Shown here: piece by piece, positions 38,756 through 52,412 of the stretch | Layout of the letters: each line of letters starts with the position of its first letter | Position numbering within the stretch: the stretch's first letter is position 1 | Origin: Hoplostethus atlanticus | Lineage: Eukaryota > Chordata > Actinopteri > Trachichthyiformes > Trachichthyidae | Direction of reading: 5' to 3' | Length of the DNA stretch: 64,000 nucleotides | Assembly: GCA_034670405.1 (NCBI GenBank) | Contig: JAXDDX010000188.1 | Span: 62,001 to 126,000, forward strand | Translations under genes and position numbers: made by a program | Notes under the pieces: model-generated | What the model was told of the DNA's origin: nothing | The model's input: only the letters and a program-made list of their open reading frames with translations | Database searches by the model: none

Positions 38756-41700
38756 TATTGATGTTCCAAATAGCTGGATGAATTATCTTGCACATAACTC
38801 ACTTAAATATTATGGTAAAATGGGTCAATGAAACAATGGATCCTTGCCTTTTCTTAGGAGTACTGAGATCATACCTTGGGTCCTTGTAGAAGGATTTCTG
38901 TTAAAATGCTTATATATATCACTGAGAATAGGTGTCAATTTGTTTTTTTAGTTTTTTTTATAAAACTCCCTTGGAAACCATTACGTATTGGAAATTGAAC
39001 ACCTCATTTGTTTAATTCCCCAATCAATTTAAACTGTCAAGAAAGCCTTATCCAAGTTTCATCAAACATCTTGACAGAGAATTGTCATTTGAAGTTTCTT
39101 AAATGTTCTGTCTTTCTCCTGTCATTATCCTCTGAAGTATAAAGATAGGTCATTGCTACTTTTTTGACGGACAGAATTTCAATTTCTGTTATTAGCCAAG
39201 CAGCTGTTTGATTATCTTAACTGATTGCACGGTAGTTTTTCTTCATGTTCGTAATGATCTTGACAAGATCTTCTATAGAGCTCCTCTGCCGTCCCTGCAG
39301 CCGATGCATCAATTCAGTTCGCAATTCAACCATTTTCCTGTAGAGGTCAGCAGAAACTGCTGTCTCAAGTTATCAAGTTGTCAATTCATAAAGATGTTCT
39401 CCTTTTGTAGTTTATAGTTTCCTCTAAATTAATTTAGTTATGCCTGGTATCTGATTCATTTCCCAAAAAAAACCTTTTTGATTTTTGTCACATTTTCAGA
39501 CATTTTTTTTATAGGAGGAAAGGGGTCTATCCTGGAATAAAACTAGTGGACCAGGGAAACCTCTCTTTACATTAGGCACATATACAAGTTTACATACAGG
39601 CTGGACTGCTAGCCTAATAAATATATACATTTCATATACAAATACTATGATGCATGAAGGGAGAGACTGAGTGAGAAACCTCTACCTATGGCTTGTAAAT
39701 CTTGCACACTTGAAAATGTGTCCCCAGTTAAAGATCTACAGTGTCCCTCATACCACTACTATAAGAAAACTAAACTACTAAAAAAACCTAGGTAATCTGT
39801 TTGCTGGGCCACATACAAGCACATTTAATGCCCTAGCCTTTGATTGCAACCTGGGAGGTACATAATATACAGTACTATTTGTCTATATAAGGTAGTGTAA
39901 GATTAAGGGGCAACCTTACAGTCAAATTACATTTGTACAACACATTTAGATCAGTAACTCTCTTTTGAATCAGGATTATATTATTTCATTACCCATATTC
40001 TGTCTTTATCCTTGTCAAGCTTTGTAACAGGGGGTTTGAGTTGTAACTACATCTGAATAAATAGTCAATAGTCTATATTGATATAACTAATGTAGTCTCA
40101 CCCTCTAATATACTTATTTTTGGTTCGTGGTGTTGTTCACCTTGCAGACCAGCAGAGGTCATCTCCAGAGGTCATCTCCACACATCGATGCTGCCTCTGT
40201 ACATGCCACAGGAGAAAACATTCAAACATTCTTTCATACACTCATTCAGACTGAGACCTAGATTGTGTTGTTGGGTTATGTGCTTTTGTGCTGTTCTTCT
40301 GTTTTTTGTGTTTTTGTTGTGTGTTTTATTGTTTATCCTGTTTTGCAAACTAAATTTCCCTTACAGTAGAATAAAGATTGAATTGAATTGATTGAATTGA
40401 CTGATTCAGGAAGGATTGCTACTTCATATTGAATGTACCCTTTATAAAGACATCACAAATTTTACACAACGCACACCACATAAATGTTACATATGCAGCT
40501 TTTGAGAGAAGGAACCTTACATATAGGGTAAAAAAAACAGTGAAGATGTATTTGAGTTGATTTGAGGTTTTTTTTTGCAAGAATATGGATATTGATATAT
40601 TTGCTTTGGATATCAAGAGTTTAGAGGAGTACCACAGGATGTTTTATCATGCTGACCATGTTTTATCCATATCCTGTCAGAGCCTTAAATATTCTTAACA
40701 ATAATGCTGACTAATAACATAATAACTTGTGACAAGAATGTAATAACTGTAGTTATAACTATTAATCAATATTATTATTACATCATCAGTTACAACTATG
40801 TGTCTTTATAAACAATTGCTGGTAAATGTAATGTGATGTTTTTACATTATCTGGCTATTTATTACATCAACAGGTTTTATTACATTCCTGACCCCTTTAG
40901 AGGGACATTTTTACTACAATTTAACAAATTGCTACATTTTCTCGCAGTTATTGCATTATTAGTTGCAACAATGCTCTCTGTCATTTATGTGAGCAGTTAC
41001 TAAGAGGATTTTTACATGAAGGAACAGATAAAATTGAAGTAAACCCAATGCAAATTTCACTAGGCCTTTAAGATGTTATGATGAAGAAGATAAATGTATG
41101 TTAATAAATTAGAATGAATTCTGGGTCAATAGCTCACCCTATTGAAAATTTCTACTGACACACTGTATACTTGAATCAAAACATTACACACTCTTGTTTT
41201 TCTGTTTTTGTCTATTTTTTTTATTTTTATTTGTATCCTTCAATCAATCAACAGATGTGAAATTGTCATGCCATGTTAATGCTTTATTTGAAAATTATTT
41301 TTTTGGAAGAATATCAATAACTGAGTGATGCTTTGTAAATCCAAATCCAACATTGTCCCCTTATTTGAACAGAGGCATCACAGAGCTACAAAATATTTAC
41401 TATACATCTGCCTGTGAAGTAATTGATAAACATCACAGAGATATTACACTTAAAGTCAGCGAGGAATTTGAGAGAGAAGTAAAGGAGCTCACTATTTATA
41501 CAGTCGACGGTTAATGATACAGATGTGAATTTGAAGTTGAGGTACAGTTTAAGAGCAGGAGGGGAGCGGCGGAGTCACAGCCCTGTGAAATTACACTGTC
41601 ATATACCGCTGAGAGAGGGCCTATTCATGGGAAGGCCAAGGTCACTGTGCCGTATGAAGGAATAGCAACTTCCTATTGTTGTAGTGTCAGACTCAGGACC

Positions 41701-42475
41701 TAACCTGATAGGCAGGGTGTGGGTGAAGTACCTAAAGATAGCTTGTGTGGTTCATTGGATACATGGAGGTCAAACAGGTGACATTATCTAGGACAGTATT
41801 TACCAAAAATGACAATGTGTTCAAGGAGGAACTGGTAACATTCAGTTGTGGACGAAGATGAACTACCGAGATTATTTTGGGTGGTAATACAACATGAAAA
41901 TGGATGTCAACCAATAAAGAAGATTAATTACACAGGACAATCCATCGAGAAGCCCTTCATATCGATAAAATTGCCTCTTTAAGAATTGGTTCACACTGCT
42001 CGCTACTGCTCACCATGGTGTGTTTTGGGTGCAGGATTGTGAGGAATTACTGGCAAGTCAACTTTTAATGATGAAGTTTGATTGAAATACATTTCTGCTT
42101 GGTGGATTATATGTATGCCAAACTGAAGAGTGGCTCCGAATGATTCAGAAAATACAGATACACCTGTACCATACGGCAGTACCAACATACTTACAAATAG
42201 ACTGTGGACAAATGGACTAAATGCTATTTCACAAACTTTTCCATCCTGAAGGGATAGAATTATTGGTGAAACACTGAAAAATAACAAACGGTACAAAGTA
42301 TTGGCTGTGGGGAGCCTCAGTGTAAAAATATTGCTACAAATATCAATATTGGCCATTAAAAAACCATATCGGTCGATCCCTAATATCCAATATATATCAT
42401 ATGTGTTCCATATACATATAATATCATATATCATATTCCTACATATAGCTAGGAGACATTAATATCATCACGGTC
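38756..42475. other. Intergenic region upstream of dennd1a
   Basis: AT-rich and without a recognised exon. At 42369-42386, CATATCGGTCGATCCCTA looks like the 3' end of a DNA transposon (the complement starts TAGGGATCGACCGATATG), but its other end was not found. No LIM or homeobox coding sequence is seen. Confidence 0.45.
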
Positions 42476-42930
42476 ATCAAATAAACAGTTATCGAAAACG
42501 GCCCGTATCTCTTATCATGCGACCCATACGTAGCCATCGACACGCATTGCGGTAGCTGTAGTTTGTAGCATGGCGAAGCACCGTTCGACAGGCATGCGTC
42601 GCTTCCTGTAGTAGAACTGCGAGTCCCAGAGTTCAACGCGGGGTGGAGCGTGATCTACGCGTGTAGACCATGGCGTTGCCCAGGTCTGTCTGACAGGTTA
42701 TCAGAAAAACACCTCCAGAGAAACGCGTCTGCGCACTGTAATATCCTGCCCGCGTCGGATAGATGAGAGATAAAGATGGGGTCCCGCATCAAGTAAGAAA
42801 TATTTATCCGCTATTTTCGCTGTCGCTGAAATCCACCTAGCGCCTGGTTGTAGCTAGTAATTTGGGGAAGAGACAGTATAGTGCAAGGCCCCGACTTGTT
42901 GCGACACATAACGACTTGTCACAGGCTAAA
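42476..42930. promoter_or_regulatory. CpG-rich promoter region of dennd1a
   Basis: CpG density rises sharply (for example ACGCGGGG, CTACGCGTG, AAACGCGTCTGCGCAC, CCCGCGTCGG) around the first coding exon at 42776. There is no evident TATA box, so it fits a vertebrate CpG-island promoter. The transcription start is not determined. Confidence 0.6.
42776..42792 (+). CDS. dennd1a: dennd1a first coding exon
   Basis: A 17-base coding part, ATGGGGTCCCGCATCAA, followed by donor GTAAGA. It encodes MGSRI and two bases of Lys, matching the human start MGSRIK. It is followed by a 7.8-kb intron. Confidence 0.9.
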
Positions 42931-45900
42931 TCGACTACTGGTATGCTGCTATACTATCAAAACAAATATATAGTGCATTTTAAAGCTGTCCTATACAGTT
43001 TCGGTTTAAAAGAAACATCTCCCTAATTGGTCACCCCACAAACTGACCGCAAACCTCATTACATATCCAGACGTAACTTGAGGGAACCAGCAGTGGAGTT
43101 CAAAACAAAATCTTTGCGCAGCAGTTATTGTAAATATGGCAAATGTGCCAGTTTTTTAGATTTTCCTCCTGAACCCGGTGCAAGTTTGCTCGATTTGAGA
43201 ATTCGAGCTTGTGTACCACTGTGTACAGATACACTGGGTTTTGTGGTTTCGCAGCCCTGTCATCTGACGCTTGATGTTACTCCTCTGACACAAATAATGT
43301 AAATATTGGCAACGGGATAAATGTTGCTAGATAATCGGATTTAAAAGTGTATGTGTATTCAAATAGGTTAAGTGCACATATTTGCTGAGCATATTCATTA
43401 GCTAAGTAATAAATAATATATATATCTTTTTTTCAAATTCACCCTCAATTTATGATTGAACTGCTGCTAGTATCATTGCAACAACTCAGTTTGACTTCTC
43501 ACTCGGAGTCCTAAAACGATTTAGCTCCAAGTTCACATGGTTTTATATTATTACATGATGGTGTAATATAGACAATCAGAATAAAAATGCTCTGTTTCAG
43601 TGGTTCAGGGTCTGGAGATTACCAGGGAGTCCCCAGCAAAATGAGGATTAGTTTAATTTCACTATTATTCAGTGGAGTTTAGCACAATGAGAGAACAAGA
43701 ACGACTGTTTTGCTGATATGTTACACTGAGCTTACCCACCTACACTGTAGACTGTCTAGTTCTGTACTAAATCATATCTAACCACAAAAATCTTCTCAGA
43801 ATTTAGCTCTTCGGAATCTTCTGAAATGAGGGTCAGTGTCCTAATGCACATCTCTTTGACATGCAAAGGTTCAGGAACCTTTATTGGCCAGTGGTGGGTT
43901 TCAGGTATTGGGCAATATTCTCTCTAAAAAATAAGATTTGTTGTTGAGGCTCTTATTTTGTAAAGCAGAAAATGCAAACCATTTATATAACCTGGCAGCC
44001 ACAATGCAATGTGTTGCATACTACTAGCATGCACGTCACTTACTCTTGGGGCTGGGTGATCAAGTCAAAAATGTTATCACAATACATTTTTTCGGTTGTT
44101 ATTGTAATTATCATTCAAAGCTTTATTACTGTTGTTTGAAGCCTACTTTTTGAAATCTGAAGAAATCAGAAGGTTGAATGAGTTCATATTCTTTATTGTC
44201 AGAACATGACATATAGGACTTCTTTCCAAACCACACTCCATTGTGATATAATGCAGTATGCTGTGCACTTATGTCTTTGTCGCTCTTCTGTTTTTGTTGT
44301 AGGGCAAAGTGCTGATGCAATGGTTTGCTGCTGAGAAGCAATGTTAGTTACGGGGTAGTTCATCGTACTACCAGCAGCTCTAAAGCATGATACTGTCTCA
44401 CATAATGACATGATGAGTAGATTAACTATTTCCACTCTGCCAAAAGCTGAATGACAATGATAGCTAAGAAGAGCTATCTTTTATTGTTGCTTAGGGTCTG
44501 TTCACACCAAGCAAGTTTATTCAAACTTCGGAGTTTGAATGAACTTGCACCAAAAAGTTTGAATAAACCGCTTAAGGACTTTAGTCAAACGCTTAGTCAA
44601 GTTCCGATCATTTGGCCAGGTGAGATGGCTGAAAATACGGGTCTTGGTCCTCTCCCATGCAAACTGTGGTGCGGTTTGTTAGGAGTGAGAAGGTAATCTG
44701 AAGCAATTGCAGGAAACGACCCCAAAACGCAAGGGATTATGAGTAAAAGGGGTCGGATGTTGACGTTTTAGAGCCAGTAGTTCCTCATGCTTGGAAAGCC
44801 TAGCATAACAAAATGAACCGGTAGCAAACCGCAGTCTGGACTGATGCTTATATTCACATATTTCTTCATGTGTCTTCTTCTGGTATGAAGTGCTAAAGTT
44901 ACAGGGACTGCAATCACATTTGTTTTGACTCATTCCCAACCAACAGAATCTCTACCATGGCAGTTTACCAAAACTGTTCAATAAACCAGCTGCTCATGAG
45001 TCCATGGGACTTTTGGTTTACAAGCCCTGGTTCACATGCAATTGGGCAGTGTAAAACTAAATGAACCAAATACAACAATGCAACAAAGCAAACTTTTCCA
45101 CCTGTAGTTCGGACCAAAGCAAACTGTAGGTGTGATTGCAGAGTTACGCTTTCAGTGTGTGGGATGCTCATTTTGCTCGTCTTCCTTGCTAGCCTGTTGC
45201 AAAACATGGTGAAACATGACGATGATGTCCGTGATGCAAAAGAAATATAGAAAATAAACTATTTTTCATAAGGTGACCATGGAGAAATTGGATCATTGTT
45301 GGGTTAATAGAGAAAATAAACCAAAATACTGGTGTTTAAATTGCTTTAAAAGCCTATGCAATGGGTTTTGAAATGATGATTTTATGCATGTTAGTTAAAA
45401 ACAACTTATTTTTATATTGAGTTTTATTGAACATTTATATTGAGGAAAATTGTATTTAGACAATCATTGTTATCATTTTATTGCCCAGCCCTATCCTGGA
45501 TTGCTTTTTCATGTTTCTATGCTCTGGACTAGTCTAATGGCTTTCACAATGTCTGACTCGCACATACTCGTGCACATTCTCTGTAAGTAAGTCTGCCAGC
45601 AAACTCAAATTATTTCCTTCATGCCATTGCAAACTGTTACTTTGCACTGCGTTCCTCCCAGCATGCTTTTAAAGGTGACTATGCCTCTCACTTTCTGCGT
45701 GATTGTGGGGTTGGTAATTGTAGGTGTTGTAATTATTAGTTGTAATTATTTCAGATAATTGTTTGGAATAAACAGAGTGGCGATGCACACAAAAAATCTC
45801 ACATTTAATAAATATATGGACTTCTATAACAACTAATAAACGTGCAGGACTTTCCCACATTAAGAGTGTGAATCGGGAGGAAATAGACTGAGACGATAAC

Positions 45901-48900
45901 GAGTCCCTTGGAATGGGACAACAATGCTTTTCCCATTCCAAGCATTGTTGTATGCCTAACACCACTTTAAACAGCTATTAGGTTATTGTCCTTTTTAATT
46001 CCTATTATTCAATTTCCATTTTGCTACTCTCTATCTCTGTTTGATGTAACACAATAGTGATTCAACCTCTAGCCAGTGCATGAAATCGTTTACATTTGCT
46101 CTTCTAAAAACCTGGTGTCTAGTAGGTCTTTCCTGGCATCTGGCATACAGCAAGTGATGCGTTTCTGGTTTGTGTGTGGAGTAAACAGAAGAAGAACTGG
46201 GTAGTTAGCATGAGCAGCGATAGCCACCATGGCTGAACAGACAAGAAAAGAGTGCCACCTACAGAAACGTCATCAACAGAAAATCCAAGGAGAAAGACGT
46301 CACAGTACTGGACACGCTGTTTGATTGACAGGTGATCTCTGGGAAGTGTAGTGCAAAAAGACCACAGCAATGAGCGCTGAACACCAAAGATGGAGACAAA
46401 GATGGAAAGCCAATTTCCAATTCTCACACCATTTAACCTAGATAAAGTTTTGCAAACAATGATCAGTGTAATAGAGTGGATAACTAGCCTATTTATTCTA
46501 CCAACCACAACCTAAAGTCACAAGTTTGCTCACCTGATAAGTGCCACCTCATTGAAGATGTATAGCCAAAAAAAATTGGGATCAAAATTGTCCAACATTA
46601 CTGTTTTAAAAGAAATTATTTAGTGAATTCAGATGCCGTGTTTGCTAGCCCTTCTGTTTTTGCCACATCTTGCATTGAAAATAGGTCATCATTTTAAGGC
46701 ATTCAGTATATGAAATATTGTTGTTACAGTCTTTGTAAGCTATGCACGCTTATGTGTTTTTTCACATCAATTATTATTGGATAACAAACGTGCATTCACT
46801 TTACTGCACAGTAATATACTACCCTTGTTATTTTGACATTTCTTAGTATTTCAGTGTTGTCCCACAGCCTGGCAGCAGTTTATTTGGGTTGGGCATGTCT
46901 ACACATGTTTTATTTATTAATAACTTTTGTCTTAATAATGAGTTGATGATTTTTCAGGTGTGTACGTATACAGTACTGTGCAAAAGTCTGCAAAAGCCCT
47001 AGATTTCTTTATATAAATTTGGTCTTAGATGTTTGTTTGTTTTTGTTTTCTGCATTACTGTTTTACATTACTGCTCTTCATAGGTTGTTAATATTTAGAA
47101 ATGTTTCATTATTTTTGAAATTCGCTTTACAGAATTCTTTACATGTCTAAGACTTTTGCACAGTACTGTATATCTCAGTCAGCTATATTTTGGCTGCATT
47201 TCTAATTAGATTTCATTTAGCAAGCTCAGTATCTCATCTTTGCTCAGGAACTAAAGTCCCTGAACCTTAAGCCGATGAGGCTAGTATTGGCTCACAACAG
47301 CAACATTAGCTGACTAATTGCATTCTGTTACATTGCGCAGCGATCGCACAGAGGTTGCTGAAAAGGTGAGGTGTTCAGCGTCGAGGAAACCTAGTCCGAA
47401 CAAGGCTTTGCACGTTGTTTCCCGGCCGTGTAACCTTTACAAGATGCTCTGTCATTGCATATCGCAAGTTAACAACTTTTGGTTTTTCCATGCTCATTTT
47501 CTTCCCTCAGTTGTGTCGCATTGCTTAATCCAAATTGTCTGGTTCACAAATTGTGCCTCAAACAGATAGAACTTCTAGCTGAGCCAATCAATGGATAGTG
47601 ATGATGACTATGACCATCACATGAGCACTGTAAGCGCTAGCAAATAGTTAACTAACTTAGGCTCAACTCTAATTGCTGGTATAGCAAGCGGGCCTAGTCC
47701 ACACTAAGATATGATTGAACACAGTCAAGCCATCCCTCTCTGAGCTACACTTTATAAACTCCTTCCACGTCCTTCTATAGGCCAACAGCTTTGTCAAAAA
47801 GTCTCAGTGGGAAAATGGGAGAACGTAGCAACAATTGTTTATTAGGTTACATACCGTAAGCTAAATGCTCATGAGGCAAACAAACACAAAACCCCCACTT
47901 GTTCTGGTGGCAGTGGTGGTTAACTTTCTCTTCCGACAGCAGTGGTTTTGCGGCTGTTGTTTCAGCCCTAGACTTATGTGTGTTTGTTGTTAAGAAGTGT
48001 GCTTATGTGAAGACACGCAATTATAGCAGAAGCTTAGTAAAATGGGTGTGGGCTTGGGCTTGGGTGTGGAGTCTTCTGTTTCTGAACTTCGTTAAGTGGA
48101 TTTTAACGATGAAATCGAACCTTTTCGAGTATCTATTTTACACACCTATCTGTTTTATGGAGGAAGCCTTATCAGTAACTGTCCAACTAGCTGCTTCTGG
48201 CTGCACAGTATGCGGTCGACATTGAGGACAGAGGCATTTGCCAATATTTTTGTCGTTTTGTATTATTTCTCCTTTAAGAGAGCTCTCATTTCTCAGTTTC
48301 ATTTGGCTTTTTAAATGTGTGTCATTGTGGGATGGATCCCAGAGTACCTTTGTCAGCAGTTGTATTTGTATTTAACTTAATTTGGTAGTCATCCAACACT
48401 CTTTATGGATGGGACTTGTTTAAAACTCGCTCTACCTTTTTTTCCCCCCTTGCGATCTCACTTGGTAATGATGTAAAATTAGATATTGTTTACCAGCTAT
48501 TTATGGTTTTCTGATATGTAGAATGAAATATATACCAGTCATGGTTAATTTTTACCTATTGCAACTTCCAGAACAAGAACTCACCCTGTTGCAGTTATTC
48601 GGTTGGATTGTAAATGCAGTATGGTTGCTTTGAAACAGGCTGTAGCTTGAAAACAGCATCTCATTAGAGGCGTTGAAAACATGAAATGCACCATGCACCT
48701 TGAGCATGCAATTTGTGCATACGCTACCAGTCAAAGAGCGGAGTCAACTTCAAATGCTGCATGTTCTGCGGCACAACTGGTGCATTTCTTATACTCCAAT
48801 ACCATAGGAAACAATTGATAATTGTACCTACAGCTTTCACTTCAACTTATCCCTGCTTGCCGTCTTATGCTCACACCACCAAACAATAGGCTGTTCTAAA

Positions 48901-51900
48901 CAATCAATTCATTTTCTGAATTTCTGTTAGCAATCACACTAAATGTCCCTGTAGGCCAGATAAACAATTAGAGTGTGGCTTTGTGCAAAGACGTCAGCTT
49001 CTGGGCTGCAGCCTGTGTGAAATATCAACTCAGCAGGACTTGGGTAAGTTTAATCCCGGCTTGTTCCTTCTTGTTCTTCTTTTGCCAACTCTGGGGAGAA
49101 GTGGCCATAAACCCATACCTTGGGCTGTGCATTGTTTTGCAGCTGATATAGCATTATTGACTGCGAAAAGCTAATTGCAATTTCAGCCATGGCCAGCCTA
49201 ACCGCGTTACTGCTGCTACAATGTTTGTGCCATTGCCTGTTGTGATGCAAGACGTTTTTGTTTTTTTATTCTATCAATTATCTGCAGTGGCTTTCTGGCA
49301 AAAAAACAGTTTCAAACTTCGATTTTGAAACACAGTCCAACATTTTTGTCATTTGTAACATTTGCAAAGATGCAATTGGTTCGACAGGGGAAAAATAACA
49401 AACCTTTTAGGAAGCACACAATAGAACATGCTCAGAGGTTAATATTGCATGATGATTCAACATGGACTGCATCGTTGAGAGCCAACAGGATTGACACAGC
49501 ACCCCCCCAAAAAAAAAAAAAAAGTTTTACAGCATGCCAATTCAGAAATGCCATGACACCTTAACACCCAAAAGCTCTGAAACGATTAAGTGCTTCAACA
49601 AATGGCTAGTTTGTGTCAAAGGTTCTCTTCTTTTTGCAACAGATGCAGCTTAAATTAGTGTGTATGTTGCCTAATGCATGAGCTACAGAGGTAAACACTA
49701 AATCTTTATTGACTTTATAAGGTGGTATTGTAATGGCAATTGTTGTAGTTTATAGTTTATACCCGTTTCTGTTAAAAAAAAAAAAGAAGACTGCTCTGTT
49801 TCATGCAGTTGATTATTCAAGAGAAATCGTTTTGTATTTGTCAGTGGGGAAAATTGTCTCCAGAATTAACCACGTTGGTTGTCACTTGCCCTCGCTATAG
49901 AGGACTTTCAGGGGGTGTAACACTGTGAAGAGTTGGCTGCATTTCGAAACGTGCAAATTCAAAAATTGAAAACACATGGTTGACTTCTGTGCTGTTTTTG
50001 ACTGGGAACCGATCGTTTCATCACTGATACATTTGACCAATTTTGTGTTTAGATAATGCCATCTGGTCAGCTATCACTGTCTCGTTGTTAGTATCACAGT
50101 AACCCACATTTCGAAACAAATCCACCATATCACACTATTCACTTTTACCTAGAACGTTTCTGAATTGACCTGCACCCACACCAAGTGTGTTAATAAATGT
50201 GTTCCTTTGAAAAGGGAAAATGCTTCATTTGGAGAGTTAACGTGCTTGTATTTAACAGATGTATAGTTTTTCCACACACCATACCGAAAATGTACCTAAC
50301 TATGACCCAGAACTGAGTTATGTACCAAACCATGAGTTCTGAATTGTTTGTCCCCTACAACATGGGCAAGAATGCGGACCACAAATGATTTTCACTGGGA
50401 GTCATAATATGAACATCTGTGTGTCAGGTTTTGGTGACTTAACACATCTAGCCAGTATTATGCGCAGTACTCAAGTCCTGCACGTAATACTGGCTAGCTT
50501 TGTTTGTTTCCTGGAATGCATCAAACTATTTGTCAAACCTCATGATTCTGAAATAAAACTGTCCACATATCCGACTGAACCTTACCTTTCTGTTTCAGGG
50601 AGAGCCCCGAGTCTACGTTTGAGGTCTATCTGGAGGTCACCCATCCAGGAAGTCAAGGCACTGGTAAGCCTTTGCACTATAAGCTACTTGCACTATAGTG
50701 GATTTTCCCTGTCACATTATAAGCAATAAACACAACCAATGAGGCTTCCTACATTTTTATGGTAATGTTTCAGTGTCCACCTAGACCTTCAGTTTAGGCC
50801 AGGAACCTTGTGTGTACGATGTCTACTTAAATTCAGCGAATGTCCCTAACTCACTCAGTCACTCTATGTATCCATAGAAAAGAATGGCAGTGACTGCCAC
50901 TCAGCCACACATTCCCACACACAGCAGCAAATTGTGATATGTGGACATTGAGTTGAGCTCTATCATAGTCAGTCATAGACAGTCTTGTGTAAACTTTCTT
51001 TACTTTTGTAAATTGAAAACGTGGGTGTGTGTAATAAGAATCACTTCGGTTGATTTCGCACATGCTTTGCAATGCGATAGAGGAGCGCGCACACTTACGC
51101 AATCAAAGTGTTTTACTTTTCCATTTTTAATAGATAGTCAGAAATAAGTAGCCTTTTGTTTTAACCTTGAAAGTGAAAAAAAGAGTTTGATTTAATGGCT
51201 ATTCATTTCAGGCTTCAGTATATGCACATTTTATCTCTTTATGGCTACGCACACCAGCGAAAAAGGCGATTTGTCAAGAGAGCTGGAAGTACACTGCAAA
51301 TAGTATATGTTCATTTTGTGTTTTTTTGTGTGAACGCCCCCTTAAGCTATGACTTCTGCAAACCGATGAGGAAAATGAGAACGGAGAAATTCATTTGGAA
51401 AAAGACCCAGAAGATTACCGTCTTGTCTGCCTTTATCGCATTTGCGTTTAGACAAACGTCTCATTGCACTTGGCAAGAGTTTCTCTGGGAAATGTAGGGA
51501 GTCACTAACTGAAGGAGAATTACACAAAAAAAAAAGAGTATCTGAGGGGTGGCATTTTCCTTTTAATTAGTCAGCCAGTCTTAACTGCCCTCTTTGGACC
51601 TCCCGCCATCCCTATCATCTTCTGATGCGATATTTATACTCTCCACTCGGCCCCGCTCACTAATTCAAAGCCAATTTATATTATCTGTCAATTATTTACA
51701 GAGCTGGAGGTGAGAAGGCAGTTCCCCGAGGACTACGTTGACCAGGTTCGAAATGCATAATATACTTCCCTTTGCTCTCTCACTTTCACCCCCCCCCCCC
51801 CCCCCCCCCCCCTCCCTCAGAGCTATTCATTCCTACCTTTCTTTCTCTACATCCTTCTTTACTCCCTTTACATCCCCCTTTATCATTTGTCTTTTATCTG

Positions 51901-52380
51901 TGTGTGTCGTACAGGTAACTTTTAATTGTTTGCCGCTTTGGGTCAGCTATTTATGGAGATGGGAGTTGGTTTGCATGCGTGGAGCCTCTTATCTCTGTGT
52001 TTTGCATGTGTGGGTGTGCATTAGTGTGTCACTGTATGCTACTTATGAAACTGAACATGCAGACAGAATTAAAATGAATGATTGTATGATTGCATAGCAG
52101 CGTATTAAATTATACAGATAAACAGTGGTTCCCAGGCTTGTGCCGTGGAGGTCCATGAGTCTGCTGCGGCGATTGGTTGGAATTTATTTTTAGCTTTTTA
52201 AGCAAAGTTCTGAGAGAATTTCTCATCTGGAACTAAATAAGGACAAGATATCTTATTTTGGCGGCATTAGTAGCTGTAATGGCTGCAGTAGGGGTGGGCG
52301 GTATGGCCTAAAATTTATATCACGGTATATTTAGAATTTTGGATGGTGACGGTATATATCACGGTATATTTGTTTTTCTT

Positions 52381-52412
<32 letters not shown>

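Noticed and set aside
42540..42640. ZNF143-type promoter motif in the dennd1a CpG region
   Set aside because: CTGTAGTTTGTAGCATGG and GAACTGCGAGTCCCAGAG only loosely resemble the motif; too weak to call.
44046..45496. Clear hAT element
   Set aside because: The ends are only weakly inverse and the flanking 8-mers do not match, so I kept it as a tentative feature and not as a finding.
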